This document shows positions 32,421-45,249 of a stretch of 64,000 nt of DNA, piece by piece (position 1 is the first letter of the stretch; every line of letters begins with the position of its first letter). The notes beneath the pieces were generated by a model. The model saw only the letters and a list, made by a program, of their open reading frames with translations. It made no database searches and was not told where the DNA came from. A program made the translations under genes and the position numbers. The stretch spans positions 8,308,001 through 8,372,000 of the forward strand of contig NC_079486.1 in NCBI RefSeq assembly GCF_026230105.1. Direction: 5' to 3'. This DNA is from Diorhabda sublineata. Taxonomy: Eukaryota; Arthropoda; Insecta; Coleoptera; Chrysomelidae.

Positions 32421-33300
32421 TCATCACCTAAGAAAAGCTTTTTATATTTCCCGATCCTATCGTATTGTTTAATTAGTTAGTAATGTTGTTCGACTTGGAA
32501 ATGATGAAGGAGTTAGAGCGGAAACAAAAATTAAAACAATACATATTTTCTACGAAAAGGATTTTAGTGATCTCAAATATTTGAGTTTATCTACTCCAAA
32601 GTAGTTTTTTCATAACTACGGGGTTTTATATAAAATCATATGATTTGTTGGGATTTATTTAAGAGATACCAAGATTCAAATTGTCCACAGTATCCAGTAA
32701 AAGATGAGTAATTATTGAACTTACCACTGAATTTGGAAGTTGTTCTAATTCAATCTGAGTAATAGTAGTCTTTCTTTCAAGAAATAGTCCAAATGGATCA
32801 AAGTACATATTTTGTTCAATGCCAGAGTGAGTTTACTAATTCAATCAACTGACTATCTTAAATGAAATTATACTCGGTAATATTTTTTTGTTTTGTACAA
32901 AACAATAGAGACTAACGGAGAACATCGAAACAGGCGTCAGACAGTGTTATAGTAAGTGTGGTAAAAGTAGTAGTACATGTCTTGGATTTCTCAATGTAAG
33001 TATTCTCTTATCTTCTTTTACTTTCGTGATATGTTCATTTAACAAATTTTGGGCAGCTGTGTGTATGTCCTCAGTGTCGATTCTTTGTACAATCAACCAA
33101 TCAACATGTATACCATAAGTTTTTACATATATTTATTGTATTTAAAAATTTACCTCTATTATTCGATTCACTTTAACAATTTTGTTTTCTATAAGCATTT
33201 TCATTAGCCATTCGAAGTATTATCTGATGTGGAGTTGTCAGTATTGGTATTGCCATTCGTTTTCTTAATGTTTCTTTTATACTTGTCAATTTGTCACTGT

Positions 33301-34269
33301 TACAATCAAACAAAGACTACGAAGAACAAGAAGAAGAGGAGAAGTAAGAAGTAGAGGAGGATAAAGAATAGAACGTGGACGAAGTATAAGGAGAATAGCA
33401 GAAAGATACTTTTTAATGGCGATGTCGTGATTTTTAAAGGAATTTTCTGTCGGAATGCAAATTTCCGTTCTAATTTTTGATAACAATTTCTCAATTTTCT
33501 CAATAAAGTTTGTTGAAAAATCCTAATTTTTTCATTAGTTTTATGCAAATCATTATTTATGCCAAATTTTATCATTTTCATGCCTTTTCCTTAAATTTCA
33601 AAAAAAAAAAATTCAATTATATTGTCTTAAAGCATCATAAATATGAGTAATTCCATGATTAACACGTTAACCGCAGAGCCAAACATGTATGCCCCTTTCC
33701 GTCAATTTGATGCCCAATTTCATTTGTCACAAAAATTTCATAAATACATATGACTAAATTCATTATTCAACTGTCAAGCCGATAATTTTTTTTTGTCCAA
33801 GCCAATCAATTTTATTTATTTTTCAATAGTAATTTTTTTCGCATAATTTCGATGCACAAATCGAAGATTCTCAACATTTTTTTTCGCCACAATTAGGGTA
33901 CAATATTGTTGCGTATCTTAAAAAGAATAGATTGAAAATTTTTGGAGACTCAAAAACAGCAGTTAGTGAAGAATTACTTAAACTAAAAAAATTTGGTTGT
34001 TGTATTATACTTGTATTTTCTAAAATTAATTATCATCATAATAGAAGGGTGATAGTACATTGACGAAATTTCGACTGTGAAAATGTGATAACCTGGAAAA
34101 ATCGGGAGACTAGTACTTGACTTTCAATTTTTACTAGACACCCTATTTCAAGAAAAATTGTAGATGTAACGGATAAAAGTATGGACAAATATTGACTCAT
34201 TTTTCCCGAATTTTCTGTATCTGAGTTGAGAAGCTATGTGCACATCCATGTACTCTAGTAGGAGTTGAA
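33301..34269. other. segmental copy A interior, no gene recognised
   Basis: Colinear with 52480-53400. A 33490-33560 stretch (CTCAATAAAGTTTGTTGA) matches the inverse of 23320-23370 and looks like miniature-element sequence. No credible coding frame. Confidence 0.4.
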
Positions 34270-35165
34270 GGTAAAGTTATTCCAAGTTTCTCAGACAGAA
34301 CTATGACACTGAATGAAAACTCTTACGACAGAATAGAGTGCAGGAAAGCACATTCATTACTTCCTCTACCTTCCATTAAACTATCAAGAGCTTCTAGAAG
34401 AGCGGGGAGTGCAGGAAGTTGTTTCATTAAGGTCAACACTGCTTCGAGCATTTCTATACACCTTGTTTTACACAGTGTCTTTGAACTATATTTACCTGGC
34501 TCAATTCAATCGGAAATATGGACAGTTGCTGTATACTGCAAGAGGTTAAATCTTGGAAATTCTGGTTTGGACTTTCTTAATTATTCCACTCATTTTCATC
34601 TGCCATTATTGTGAAAAAATCTAGACTCTTTTCGATTCGTTTTTGTTGGCAAAAATATTGTAGAAGCCTATAGATATTTAGTGTCAGTGTGTGAAGTAAC
34701 TTTCCTTAATTCCAAAACTTTCCGATTTTCTGAAAAATTCTCCTATTCAATGGCAATCAGAAACATCATCTAAATAGTTTTAGTTTGAAAATAACATGGT
34801 ATAAGACATCAATCAATCCAAAATATGAGTCAAATTCACTTTATTTACAATCCAAATTAAAAATATAATGATATGAATATTCACTATCTATAGAAATTTA
34901 AATACCTGGATCTGATCGACGGTTATTGAACAAGTCATAGAACATTCTAATCCCGGAGCTTTTGGCGAACTTTATCTAATCAAAGTGTATTTCTAACTAG
35001 AGTTTCCATAGGTAATTCAATTGTTTTATCCTAATTTCACAAAATCTGGTTGCAATTGTGAAGAATCAGCGATCAATGTCCAATTTGGCGAACAATCAAT
35101 TGAACTACTCATATTATTGGTTGTTATACTAATAGATGGAGTATTGTCGATATTCTCAGTAATTC
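34270..35165 (-). pseudogene. duplicated exons of an unknown Ser/Asn-rich protein, copy A
   Basis: Minus-strand exon-like pieces equivalent to those at 58040-58960: a block reading 'ITENIDNTPSISITTNNMSS', 'SPNWTLIADSS', 'QPDFVKLG' (35160-35020), and further pieces near 34600-34350. Relative to copy C it lacks the upstream exons, because 35166-35178 joins unrelated sequence (GTCTCTCCGAATC...). Function not recognised. Confidence 0.5.
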
Positions 35166-35177
35166 TAGAATCACTAA

Positions 35178-35400
35178 CGTCTCTCCGAATCAAGTCTTAA
35201 GAGCTCGCGAAGAAGTTGAAACTTGATGGAGGAGTTTGTCCGAGATGTCCAAGGATTAAAAACCTTCTGAAGAAATCCCAAAAATATGTAACTAGTGAAG
35301 GTTATTACCTTATATTCGAACCGCCCTCGTATTAAAAGATTACAATTCATCAGCTCATAAATCTTGGTTGATAATTTTTGAAACAAAAAAAATAATAGTT
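35178..35400. repeat. segment shared by copies A and B
   Basis: Matches 45358-45590 (GTCTCTCCGAATC, AGAAGTTGAA.CTTGATGGAGG). The minus strand is open in both ('KVF.PWT.RT.SSIK', 'LL.ELLR.DSERR'), longest in B. It may be an exon, but nothing confirms it. Confidence 0.4.
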
Positions 35401-35678
35401 CGATGAAAAACGGTTTATTACGATTATTGGCAGTCTTATAGAAGTCTTATAAAAAAAAGTTAAATGACAAAGTTGTAAAAAATTAAAAGATCTATAACTT
35501 TTATTTCAAAATTTTTTTCACAAAAATTCAAAATTTAATCGAAATTTGTGTTTGCTTCATGCGTAAAAAAAACCGCATTCTAATATCTAGTTCTAGAACA
35601 ATAATTGACAGTTTATATATCAGAATTGACAGATCTGTTTTGACACCTGTCATAATTTCTGATTCATTTATTATAATA

Positions 35679-36259
35679 ATGAACATGAATATATTGAAAA
35701 GAAGGACCAGCGATACTTCCACGCAAACGGAATGTACATTCCCCATAGTACTTTTGAGAAATTACCTCGAGTACCACCAATACATTATTTACGTATAAAA
35801 AGTCTTAATACCAACGATTCGATCGTTATAACTAAAAGTAAATCGTGCGTAATCCGTAAATTACCTTCTCATTATAGTAATTTCGCTAAATCCATAAACA
35901 AGAATCAATCGGTGAATTTCACGTTGACCGACATCGATAAACCGATAATAGCTAAATCGAAGAAAACCGTTAGATTCGTGAGTCCAGTTGAAAGAAGCGT
36001 TGGAGATTTGAATGTACCTATAATGTTAAGCGAACCTTCTAGTTATAAACAAGAAGACCTCAAACTGGGTACTATTATTGAAAATGATAACGAAGATACG
36101 ACAATACCTCAACTAGCATTAGCTTTCGATACTTCTAATCGTGAAGAAAAACCAGACAATGATTCCGAAAATGTAGATGATGTTGGAATAGTTACTATTA
36201 GAGCTCATACTGTTATTATTAATAATCATTTTTTCAAAAAAATAACTTTAATTTGTTAA
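35679..36259 (+). pseudogene. gene of unknown function, copy A with one-base deletion
   Basis: Starts MNMNILKRRTSDTSTQTECTFP. A missing T in a run near 35749 (four T versus five in copy B) shifts the frame. The following frame is open to 36259: 'KLPRVPPIHYLRIKSL', 'TDIDKPIIAKSKKTVRFVSP', 'VERSVGDLNVPIMLSEPSS', then an acidic, Asp/Glu-rich tail. Basic N-terminal half, acidic C-terminal half, no membrane segment. Copies A and B stay very similar in the middle, which hints that it was coding until recently. No family recognised. Confidence 0.5.
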
Positions 36260-37308
36260 ATAATATGAATAAATTTATTTAAATATATAGAAATGTTCTT
36301 TAAGACACTTTTAACTTTTTTAAAAAGTACTTTTATTTACAATAAATGACTTATAATTTCTACAGAAGATAAATTTACAGACAAATCAATGTTTTAACAA
36401 TGAACAGTAACAAAACAATTAATGAACTCTAATTTAATGCAATGAACTTATATTTATTTGATACGTATTTTGGAATCCGCTGACTATGTGAATATTGTTT
36501 ATTGCACTTTGGAATCCGCTGGTCGTGTGGCAGTGTCGGGGACCTTTCACATTTCTATATATATAAGTTGTTGTTTTTTTTTTGAACATTATACAAAATT
36601 ATAGTTTCGGAACATCGCCGTTACTTTAACAGCTTCATTCTTCCACCGTCTGCAACTTTTATTACGAATTTCCATGTTTTATATATTACATACATTATTG
36701 TTTTTGGATGTTTTTTTGTGATAAAATGTATACCAGTTTTGTTATTACATTTTTAATTATTCAAAATGCATATTTATTCCTGTCGCTATGAAAAGATGGA
36801 TACATAAACACGAACCAATCAACTCTAATTGGAAAGTGTCGTAGAAAATAAATACAAAAAAGCGCGCGTGCACCATTAAAAAAGCAAATTGATGTGAATC
36901 GGGGAGTGATTATTTAACCGATAAACATGTTTGGTTTTCTATATTTTTCTAAAAATTTGTTCTATCCATTATGAGCAATTGTTTTTGATTTTTTTATCGT
37001 TTTCAACATATAGAGGGTGATGAATTTTGGGTTGGAACTCAACAACAACGAAACTACCATTTTTTAAAATAAATTTTACACTGTTAAATATTTTTCTTTG
37101 ACTTTGTTTAACGTAAGACTTACACGTTACTTTTATTTTTGTTTTTGTACGTTTTTAGACGTTCTTTTCTTAAATTTTACTACTAACTACATATATAGTA
37201 TGATTTTTGTTTATTTTTCGACATTATTTCAATTTAATTTTGAAATACTAATAAAAATTTGACGTTTTTTAAAATAAAAGACTGCAAAAATCAAGAAAAC
37301 TTAGAAGT
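36260..37308. other. duplicated noncoding stretch
   Basis: Colinear with 46380-46620 and 47630-48217. About 160 bp here (36400-36560), containing a repeated TTTGGAATCCGCTG motif, is missing from copy B. No gene seen. Confidence 0.4.
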
Positions 37309-37554
37309 ATGAACATATTAAAAGGCCTAAAAAATAAGAAATTAAATAAACTTATACAAAGGTCAGGCAAAGCTTTCGAAAAATCAGATATCTATGCGGG
37401 AGGTTTCGAGGGCGTAAATGCTCTTAGAATAAACAGTTTATCTTCAGTTTCTGAAGATGATATAACTTGGTTATCGAAATGCGCGTCAATCTATATCGGC
37501 GTAAACAATGTATTTAGTCTGTTTGGTTATATAGCCACTGCTTTTTATAAATAA
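37309..37554 (+). CDS. small 81-aa protein, unknown
   Basis: Open from ATG at 37309 (context AGAAGTATGAAC) to TAA, with AATAAA at 37581. The N-terminus is basic (NILKGLKNKKLNKLIQRSGK). The C-terminal 25 residues are hydrophobic (CASIYIGVNNVFSLFGYIAT), suggesting a possible membrane anchor or packed helix. The duplicate at 48218 stops after nine codons and has lost the rest. Coding status rests on the start and poly(A) context; no family is recognised. Confidence 0.4.
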   Translation: MNILKGLKNKKLNKLIQRSGKAFEKSDIYAGGFEGVNALRINSLSSVSEDDITWLSKCASIYIGVNNVFSLFGYIATAFYK

Positions 37555-38339
37555 ATCCCTTGTAGTACGCTGTATATGAAAATAAACTTGTACATTTCGT
37601 ATAAACAGTATGTAATGAATTAACATAATAATTCATTCAGTTTTACGAATTGAGAAACGTAATAGGCTAAAAATCGATTATGAACAATTATTCGAGTGGT
37701 AATCGTTTGTCAAGATATGCCAAAGAGTTTCATTACATAATGAAATTCGAATGTCCAGAAAAGTGGCTTAAAATATAAGGAATAGACATGTCTAGGTCAG
37801 GCTAGGTACTTGTGGGAGCTACCACTCCACTGAAAATTTCTCTAAAACGACCTCGTTGAGAGATTTTTTATTCGGAATATTTTTCGCAACGTATTTTATT
37901 TTGGGGGATATTTGATGTCTTCCTTTTTTTCCAGGACGTACATGAAGTTCTAACGGAGTGTAAAACTTTACGTTGTATACGTTTTTATTAATTCATCCTC
38001 CCAAATAAATAAAAGCGTGGAGGGAAAAAAGTTGGAAATGGAAAACAAAAGGTGAACCTCCTCATCGGCTTTATAAACTGTGTTACAGAGAAATTTTGTT
38101 GTAACTGTTCATTAAATTAGTTCGTTGATAAAATTATTGTTGATTTGATAGTCGAAATTATTTCATTTTGAAAATGGACGTTCACATGTATTGTTTGATA
38201 TATAAAATAATCTCGGATCTTATTTTCCTTATAGGTAATGTATCTCTCCCTAAGTCCACTTATTTCTGGTTCCTAGAAATCCACCAACATTTTTTTATGA
38301 TAAATGACAATTTCTTGTTGGAAAAAACGGTTTCTATAA
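37555..38339. other. duplicated noncoding stretch
   Basis: Colinear with 48340-48890 (shared AAAAATCGATTATGA and GACATGTCTAGGTCAGGC). No coding signal. Confidence 0.4.
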
Positions 38340-38720
38340 ACAAATTTCGTTTGTTTTTTCGAATACGACAGTTCTGAAAACCAAATGTCGGTTTATTTTT
38401 GAAAAACAAAGTTTCTGAAGACCAATTTTGGTTTGTTTTGAAAAATAAAGTTTCTTCAAACAAAATTTGGTTACTAATTGCAGAAGAAAGCCTCTTGTGA
38501 CAATATTTTTTTGCTCTCGAAAAACGAAGTTTCTAAAGACGAATTTTGTTTTTTATCGAAATGGCAATTCCCGAAGTCAAATTTTGGTTTGCTTTTTGAA
38601 AAACAAAGTTTCTAAAGACGAATCTCATCTTATTTTTGGAAAATTGAAGTTTGTACGAACAAATTTTGATTTCTAATTGAAACAGAAAGTCTCTTAAGAC
38701 GAAAGTCTATTTTTTGACTC
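38340..38720. repeat. degenerate tandem repeat, AAACNAAGTTTCTNAAGAC core
   Basis: Diverged units carry GAAAAA(C/T)(A/G)AAGTTTCT, AAGACGAATTTTG and GGTTTGTTTT. Near-identical copy at 48890-49250. Open frames crossing it result from the periodicity. Confidence 0.6.
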
Positions 38721-39799
38721 ACCAATTGGTTTCAAAGAAGAATCTATCAAAATTGTTACAAAACCAAAGGAAAACCACCTCTACGTCGAAGGAATGAAAG
38801 TTTTAACTACAAAACAGAACCATGTTCTAAATAAAACTGTATACTTATGTAAAATGCGAGAAGAAAAAGATGAACCCTTTTTGATCATGAAGTTCTGTTC
38901 GGGAAAGATGTGCCTTGGTAGCTGATTCCTCGGAATTGCACTTCCCCATTAATAGTAATCCCCTAGTCTCTACCTGTCGAATAAGTCTTGGAGAAATTGC
39001 TCTAGGTGCGGATTTTGTTGGATAAAGTTGATCAAATTTGGACCTCGTAGAATCACTATCGATTTTTGATCTTGAAAAAGACTTTGTACAGCTTCCTCAG
39101 CTAAATCGACAACATTCACAAATACACTGATGGATTCGCGTTTATATAACCATGTTGTCGTTTACAAAAACTGAAGTCAAACATTTCAGTGGATTATCAT
39201 TATAACAATCGTCGTTTTATATAAATTCCTCTCATACAATATATTTACTTTCGTAATCACATCGACAATCGTTCTATTGGTAACATATTCTGCGTGTCCA
39301 GATTGGAAGAGATAAAAAAAAAATTATTTTCTGACGTATATTCCATATATCTTACTATAAAACGGGAAAGGTTTGGAAGTTGATAAGGGACCCCGTTGTA
39401 ATGCGGCCAATTTACGGTTTTCCGATGACGATGGTCCCCTTAATAAGCGTCGGAAATAACTACTAAAGTAAGTAATCTTATGGTAGAACTGAGACAGTGT
39501 TTAATTTGAAATTGCAATGAAAAAAATATCCACATGACCCATTTCGTTAAACCCCAAACTGAAAATGCGCGAGAAAGACTCATTAAGTAAATAAAAAAGA
39601 AGTAAAAAGAGTTAAACCAAATAAAAAAAAGGACGAAAGTATGGTCAAATCGTTTGACATAGATAAATCAACAACAACCAATGAAAATAAAACATTTTGG
39701 GTGTCCCATATTCCCCACTAAAAACCTCCAATCATATTAGAATAAAACACCACAATATGTTATCCGTAGTGAATAACATCGTTTTATTAAAAACGTTAG
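38721..39799. other. duplicated noncoding stretch
   Basis: 39090-39799 matches 49255-49964. The first 370 bp are absent from copy B. Nothing coding recognised. Confidence 0.4.
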
Positions 39800-40624
39800 A
39801 GCAACTTTATTGGGATAAATAAATGATAGTTATACTTTAGCCCAACTTTATTGGAATACATAAATGATAGTGATACTTTAGCCCAACTTCCTGGGGATAC
39901 ATAAAGGATAGTTATACTTTAGCCCAACTTTATTGAGATACATAAATGATAGTTATACTTTAGCCCAACTTTATTGGGATACGTAAATGATAGTTATACT
40001 TTAGCCCAACTTTATTGGAATACATAAATGATAGTTATACTTCAGCACAACTTTATTGGGATACATAAATGATAGTTATACTTTAGCCCAACTTCCTGGG
40101 GATACATAAAGGATAGTTATACTTTAGCCCAACTTTATTGGGATACATAAATGATAGTTATACTTTAGCCCAACTTTATTGGGATACGTAAATGATAGTT
40201 ATACTTTAGCCCAACTTCCTGGGGATACATAAAGGATAGTTATACTTTAGCCCAACTTTATTGGGATACGTAAATGATAGTTATACTTTAGCCCAACTTT
40301 ATTGGAATACATAAATGATAGTTATACTTCAGCACAACTTTATTGGGATACATAAATGATAGTTATACTTTAGCCCAACTTCCTGGGGATACATAAAGCA
40401 TAGTTATACTTTAGCCCAACTTTATTGGGATACATAAATGATAGTTATACTTTAGCCCAACTTTATTGGGATACGTAAATGATAGTTATACTTTAGCCCA
40501 ACTTTATTGGAATACATAAATAATAGTTATAATTTAGCCCAACTTTATTGGGATACATAAATGATAGTTATACTTTAGCCCAACTTTATTGGGATACATA
40601 AATGATAGTTATACGTTAGCCCAA
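39800..40624. repeat. 41-bp minisatellite, 20 units, higher-order structure
   Basis: Unit CCCAACTTTATTGGGATACA, TAAATGATAGTTATACTTTA, G. Variants recur in order: CTTCCTGGGG...AAGGATAG; plain; ACGTAAATG; TTGGAATACA...CTTCAG; CACAACTTT. Units 3-7, 8-10, 11-14 and 15-18 follow this order with omissions, giving a five-unit period of about 205 bp. Copy B has only about five units (49965-50165). Confidence 0.97.
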
Positions 40625-42556
40625 CCAGGTTTGAATCACAGTCCTACCAAGTTTAGGATACTTGGTCCAAGTCTGGGCTTATACTGGACCCATCCTAAAA
40701 TCCCATATGGGAAACAATAAGATGCTTTGAATATGGAGCTCCTCGAGGAAGTCTTGAGATTAAAATTTGGTATAATACAAGTATATAGAAACGAAATTTT
40801 ATAATAAAACTGTATTTGCATTACAACTAATTTCGTATTGAAACACGAGAGAATTCTCTTTCGAATTTATCCGTGGAGAAACGGGCAAAACTACACACAA
40901 ACTCGATATTCTTTGGGGATGAACAAAATATTCGCAAGAGTTATTATGAAATGTTAAATTTCTGTTACGAAGCTCTATCGAATTGAAATGCCCGCTTTTT
41001 TTGCTTAACGATTTGACACGTGCTATTCGTTAAATGTAAAATTCATTCCAATGATATATCAACAAACGGAAACTTCACTTATTTACTTACAAAGTTTTCT
41101 CTGACTAATTTTAAAAAAATCAATTGTAACTTTATTCGATTTAGTTACCCCAAGGAATTAATTTTTTGTGTACTGTTGTTGTTTATTCATACTTTTGAAT
41201 AATCAACTGATTCTGAAAATTAAATATTTCGATGTTTACCTGGAAAAGTTGTTTACTTTTCAGTTCGCGGGGAAGCGTTAATTATCTCTTGAGATTTTCG
41301 TCATTGCACGAACAGTTTTATAAATTCAAAATCAAGTTTGTTTTTTGTTTATTCTTTTTCGCGCGATTTATGAGTTATTTGATCACAATTCCCACAAAAA
41401 ATATAAAAGCTCCTTAATAATATTTTTTATCGTGAAACAAGTCAATTAAAGATCAAACAACTTGAGGAAGACAATCCAAACAATTTTTATAGCCGTTTAT
41501 TGTATTTATTTTTGGAAAAAAATTCACATGGTAAACGAAGCTGTGTTTAAGAAAGCTTTCTGAAAGGATGAGATCTGATATCAGCTCTTTTGGATTCCCT
41601 CTAATTAATTTCAAGCATTATTTCGAGATAAATTGTACAGTCCAAAAGCTCAACTGTCCTCATTATCAAAAATAAAAATTAATAACGTCATATCTCGAAT
41701 TCAGTATCAAAATGTATCGTGTTGAACAACGCGCGGTGATTTAATTATTGAGTTAACCTCAAATCAAAAGTTCGTAGGTTTAAATTGTCCACAAATGAAC
41801 ATTTTCGAAATTTGAAAAATCCTTTCTGTTCAAGAAACGTCAATTATTTAATTCTTCTTTTTGATTGGGTAATTTAAAAATGGTAATGACTGCGCGTCGT
41901 CGTTTTATAACCCAACAGCTCCGACATGATTATTAACATATAATAGTTGGAAAACTCAGTTTTGTGATCAGGTATATTTCTGACACAACAGCCTTGGAAA
42001 TCGCGCGCGGAGTTGTGCATACAAAAGCTAATAGTTTCCCTCGTTAACACAGTTATAATAATTTAAAATCCCTTACCGCTCAAAGTCCCGCAGATTTTTT
42101 TACAACTAGAGTTCATTGTACCAAACATCCGTACGAAAAATATTTTTTTAGTCTGTTATAATCGAATTTTAAGCAAAAATATATCATGTACCCCCCGAGT
42201 TTTTTTTAAATTTTGGAAAATACGAAATAGGTTATAAGTGACCAAATTTAATTGCTTGCGAATTTTTTTTGAGGGGCTGTTTAAAGTCAAAAGTTTAGGT
42301 TACATTTATGTAAGAAACAATGAAAAAAGAGAATGAAAATAAAAGTTGGATGATCGAGAATAATGATCCAAAGATATTAGATGGTGTGAAAATTGATTTG
42401 GAAAGAAAAGGGATGAGAAACTAGAGGTTAATAAGTATGGATAGGTACAAATGGAAGGTATTGGTAAATAAGCTTAAGTTTGAGGATGAACATACCTTGA
42501 AAAGGGCTTGAAAATAAACTCCCGGAGTTATTAGTAATACAAATAATCGTAATAGT
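40625..42556. other. 40625-40938 duplicated; remainder unique, no gene seen
   Basis: 40625-40938 matches 50165-50484. Beyond 40938 the sequence is single copy in this window. Small frames at 41020-41417 and elsewhere lack motifs or splice context. Confidence 0.35.
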
Positions 42557-42955
42557 TTAAGAAATTGTATAATAATGATTCTGAATATCTACATTTTGTG
42601 CTTCAATTAACAAAACTGTTTCGCTATTCTTAGTTTTATCCTTAACATTGTCTTTTTTATAAGAAAATTCATTATCTTCAGACGTATCGCAATTAATAGA
42701 TGTAATAACACCGTCAGATTGCATTTTAAATCTCTTCATACTTCGATGTTTGATGTTTTCTTCTTTGGTAGCTTCGGGTTTTGGTTTGGAATTATCTCGA
42801 GCGCTCGAACTCGTTGGGACGCTACTACAATCGGTATTACTATCCGTAGCGGGTGTATCGTTTCTCAAATTTTCCATAATTTTACGTTTATAACTCAAAG
42901 AGCCTGGTTTAATTGCATCGCAAAAGCAACGCTTCTCTTTTCTCAACCTAGACAT
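42557..42955 (-). CDS. 132-aa Ser/Lys/Glu-rich protein, unknown
   Basis: One open exon from ATG at 42955. The N-terminus is strongly basic with two cysteines (MSRLRKEKRCFCDAIKPG). It is followed by 'LSYKRKIMENLRND', a Ser/Thr/Asn-rich stretch (about 35-60), a basic patch (KHRSMKRFKMQ) and an acidic, Lys-rich tail. The composition suits an intrinsically disordered nuclear protein. No domain is recognised. It is in the unique part between segmental copies A and B, so it may be a resident host gene. Confidence 0.45.
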   Translation of the reverse strand: MSRLRKEKRCFCDAIKPGSLSYKRKIMENLRNDTPATDSNTDCSSVPTSSSARDNSKPKPEATKEENIKHRSMKRFKMQSDGVITSINCDTSEDNEFSYKKDNVKDKTKNSETVLLIEAQNVDIQNHYYTIS

Positions 42956-43349
42956 ATTGGTTTTGAATTTATATCAATATTTGACATACAAACGCGTTAA
43001 TGTCAAATTTACCTAACATAACCCCAAAAAAACATTTTGTTCATTACAATTGATTATTTGTATCCAACATACTTATTATAACCTTGAAATATTCTTCTTC
43101 CTTTTTATACTAATAAAAATAAATGGATTTCCCCCCAAAAAAGTATTAAATGTCTACAAGCTATATAAATGTATTGAAATCCTCCAGGGACTCCCGGAGT
43201 CCGAATGGTGGCCTCCCGGATTTCGAGATAACTAATGTAAATACATACAAAGGAACCCAATCTTTATGTGGGATTTCTACAGATCCACGTCTTCTGTTCC
43301 ATACGCTTCCTGGTGGTATCTGACACCTCCAGAGAATATATATAGAGCA

Positions 43350-43780
43350 TCAAGCATCTTCTAGGTGTATTTCTTATTACATTCGACATATTTTCTCTGA
43401 TTTTAACTTCCCGGAAGAGTTTTGCCTGCGTAGATTGTCCCATTAATTTCTATATACCACCATCTTCAACGGTTCCTCTATGGATCTATAGCTGATACCA
43501 CAGACGGATTCAGGTTCTATAAAGGGTATGCCCGCCACTATTTTAGAGATTCTGTCAGTTATTTCGTTACCCTCTAATACAGTATGTCCCCGAATCCATT
43601 GCAGGGTAGTAGGTTAGATATTAGAGCTCTAATCGCTGCTTAATTGAAAAATGCTTGATTTTCTGCCCAGATTTCCAGAGTATTTGATACATTGATAGTT
43701 TCCTTAAAGTCATATTTCAGGTTTGGTTATTTTTTTTTGCTAATCCATCTCTGAACGTTCTAACATTGTAATTCAATTCT
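43350..43780 (-). pseudogene. LINE RNase H domain fragment
   Basis: The minus strand reads 'AAIRALISNLL', then with frame changes 'WIRGHTVLEGNEITDR', 'IVAGIPFIEPESVCGISYRS'. This follows the order 'SQAAI.AL'...'W.PGH.G..GNE.AD'...'GPEP..GI' of the RNase H domain in insect non-LTR elements. A deletion joins the first two blocks. Decayed. Confidence 0.65.
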
Positions 43781-45249
43781 TAGGATGTTGTATTTAAGAA
43801 TATTTTCTTCTAAAGTTTAGTAAAGAGATTCAAGGACGTTGATATATAAACATAAAGTTTTATCACGTTTTCGAACCGCCTTTTCAGTCAGCAAAAGACG
43901 ATGTAGACTAGTTTCAATTTTACATGACATATACTTTTTCAATTTGCATCGCGCCATATCTTATAACTAGAAAATACACGTGAGTAGCGTTCAACTTAAA
44001 TAATCGATTTTCTAAGTGGAATTAAATGATTATAGTACAAGATGTAAATTTGAACCATTTTCATACTTATTTGATGCAGTTTAGGCAACATTTTTATGAC
44101 GATTCACACTTAGTCCACTACTAAACTTCTAATACGAAAAAATAATAAAGACAGTGGGTTTTAAACGGTAGAAATGCTCAAGAAGGCAGTTTAGTTAGCT
44201 GGAAAAAAGATTACGATCATTTTTTTGGAGACTATGTTTATCAATTATCTTATTAAAAAAGAAAAAGAAAGTACTTTGAATTTATTCGCGGATTGGTTTA
44301 CCAACCACCTTATTAACCAGATTTAGCCTTCCGCGACTGTTATTGTGACCCGATCTCAAATTTTCACTTGCAGAAGGAAAATGTTCAGCAATAATCGCTT
44401 GTTTTTAGAAGAAACGGTTAGTTCTTAAGGTGGAAACATTTTCCATAAAGTATATTAAAATTTGGATCTAAAACCACGTATTAGTTGATAACAAACAAAT
44501 AATAAATGATTGTGTTGTTTTATGTTGGAGACGTTGATAGATTTTGATAGGAAAATAATAATTAGAGTAGAGGATAGAAGTTTTAGTAGGATCTGAAGTA
44601 TAACAGATGTTATCTCGTTAGATCATCCTTTTTGATAACCTCGTTTTATAGAAAAACGTCCGTGGAACTGATCTAATTAAATACGTATATGTTTTAATCA
44701 TCAGTTTTAGTAATTACAGAAAAATGAAAACTATAAAATGCTCTGAATTGATTTAGAGGTGTAATGTTTGAAAATTTATGAAAATATTAAAAATTATTTT
44801 CAAAAAAAAAAATTGAAATAAACTTGTACGATATTAAAGAAAAATGAAAATAAAGTGGTTGACTGTGTTTTTATGTGAAAAACTAATTTAATTTGCATAC
44901 ATATATGGAACGGTCTAAGCAAACGTGTTTTTTTGATATTGAAATTACATAAAAACTTCTATAAATTAATCCTACAGAATAGGATTTTTTTTCCTTTACA
45001 GAACAGTAAAAAGTGAAAAGATATAACTACATAATGAACATTTTGGAGTATGATATGAAGTTGTAGACAATTGTAATTGGCGTGAAAACATACTTCGTTC
45101 TTTAAACTTCGTAATTTTCGGTCTGACTATTTACCCCAAACGCGTCGTCTCTTAACCACGAGAATTAGAAAGTTTTCACACTAAAAAGTTTCCAATAAAT
45201 ACCAACAAAACTAGTTGAATTCCAACTAAAAATCTCAAGTTCATCTACG
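43781..45249. other. no gene or named repeat recognised
   Basis: Single-copy AT-rich DNA between the LINE scrap and segmental copy B. No defensible feature. Confidence 0.3.

Larger units (their letters stand above)
31000..33300 (+). repeat. right arm of the inverted duplication, start of segmental copy A
   Basis: Inverted relative to 28040-29470, and direct relative to 50485-52480 (copy B) and, in part, 57115-57560 (copy C). It carries the damaged ARL14EP-like gene, a P-like transposase piece, and flank sequence ending near a T/C-rich stretch. Confidence 0.85.

Noticed and set aside
34303..34614. 103-codon plus-strand frame
   Set aside because: It overlaps exon-like blocks of the minus-strand Ser/Asn-rich gene, is not kept in copies B and C, and has no family resemblance.
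38168..38676. Several 60-80 codon frames on both strands
   Set aside because: They cross a degenerate tandem repeat and have no start, splice or family support.
41020..41417. Two plus-strand frames of about 60 codons
   Set aside because: Chance frames in AT-rich DNA without motifs.
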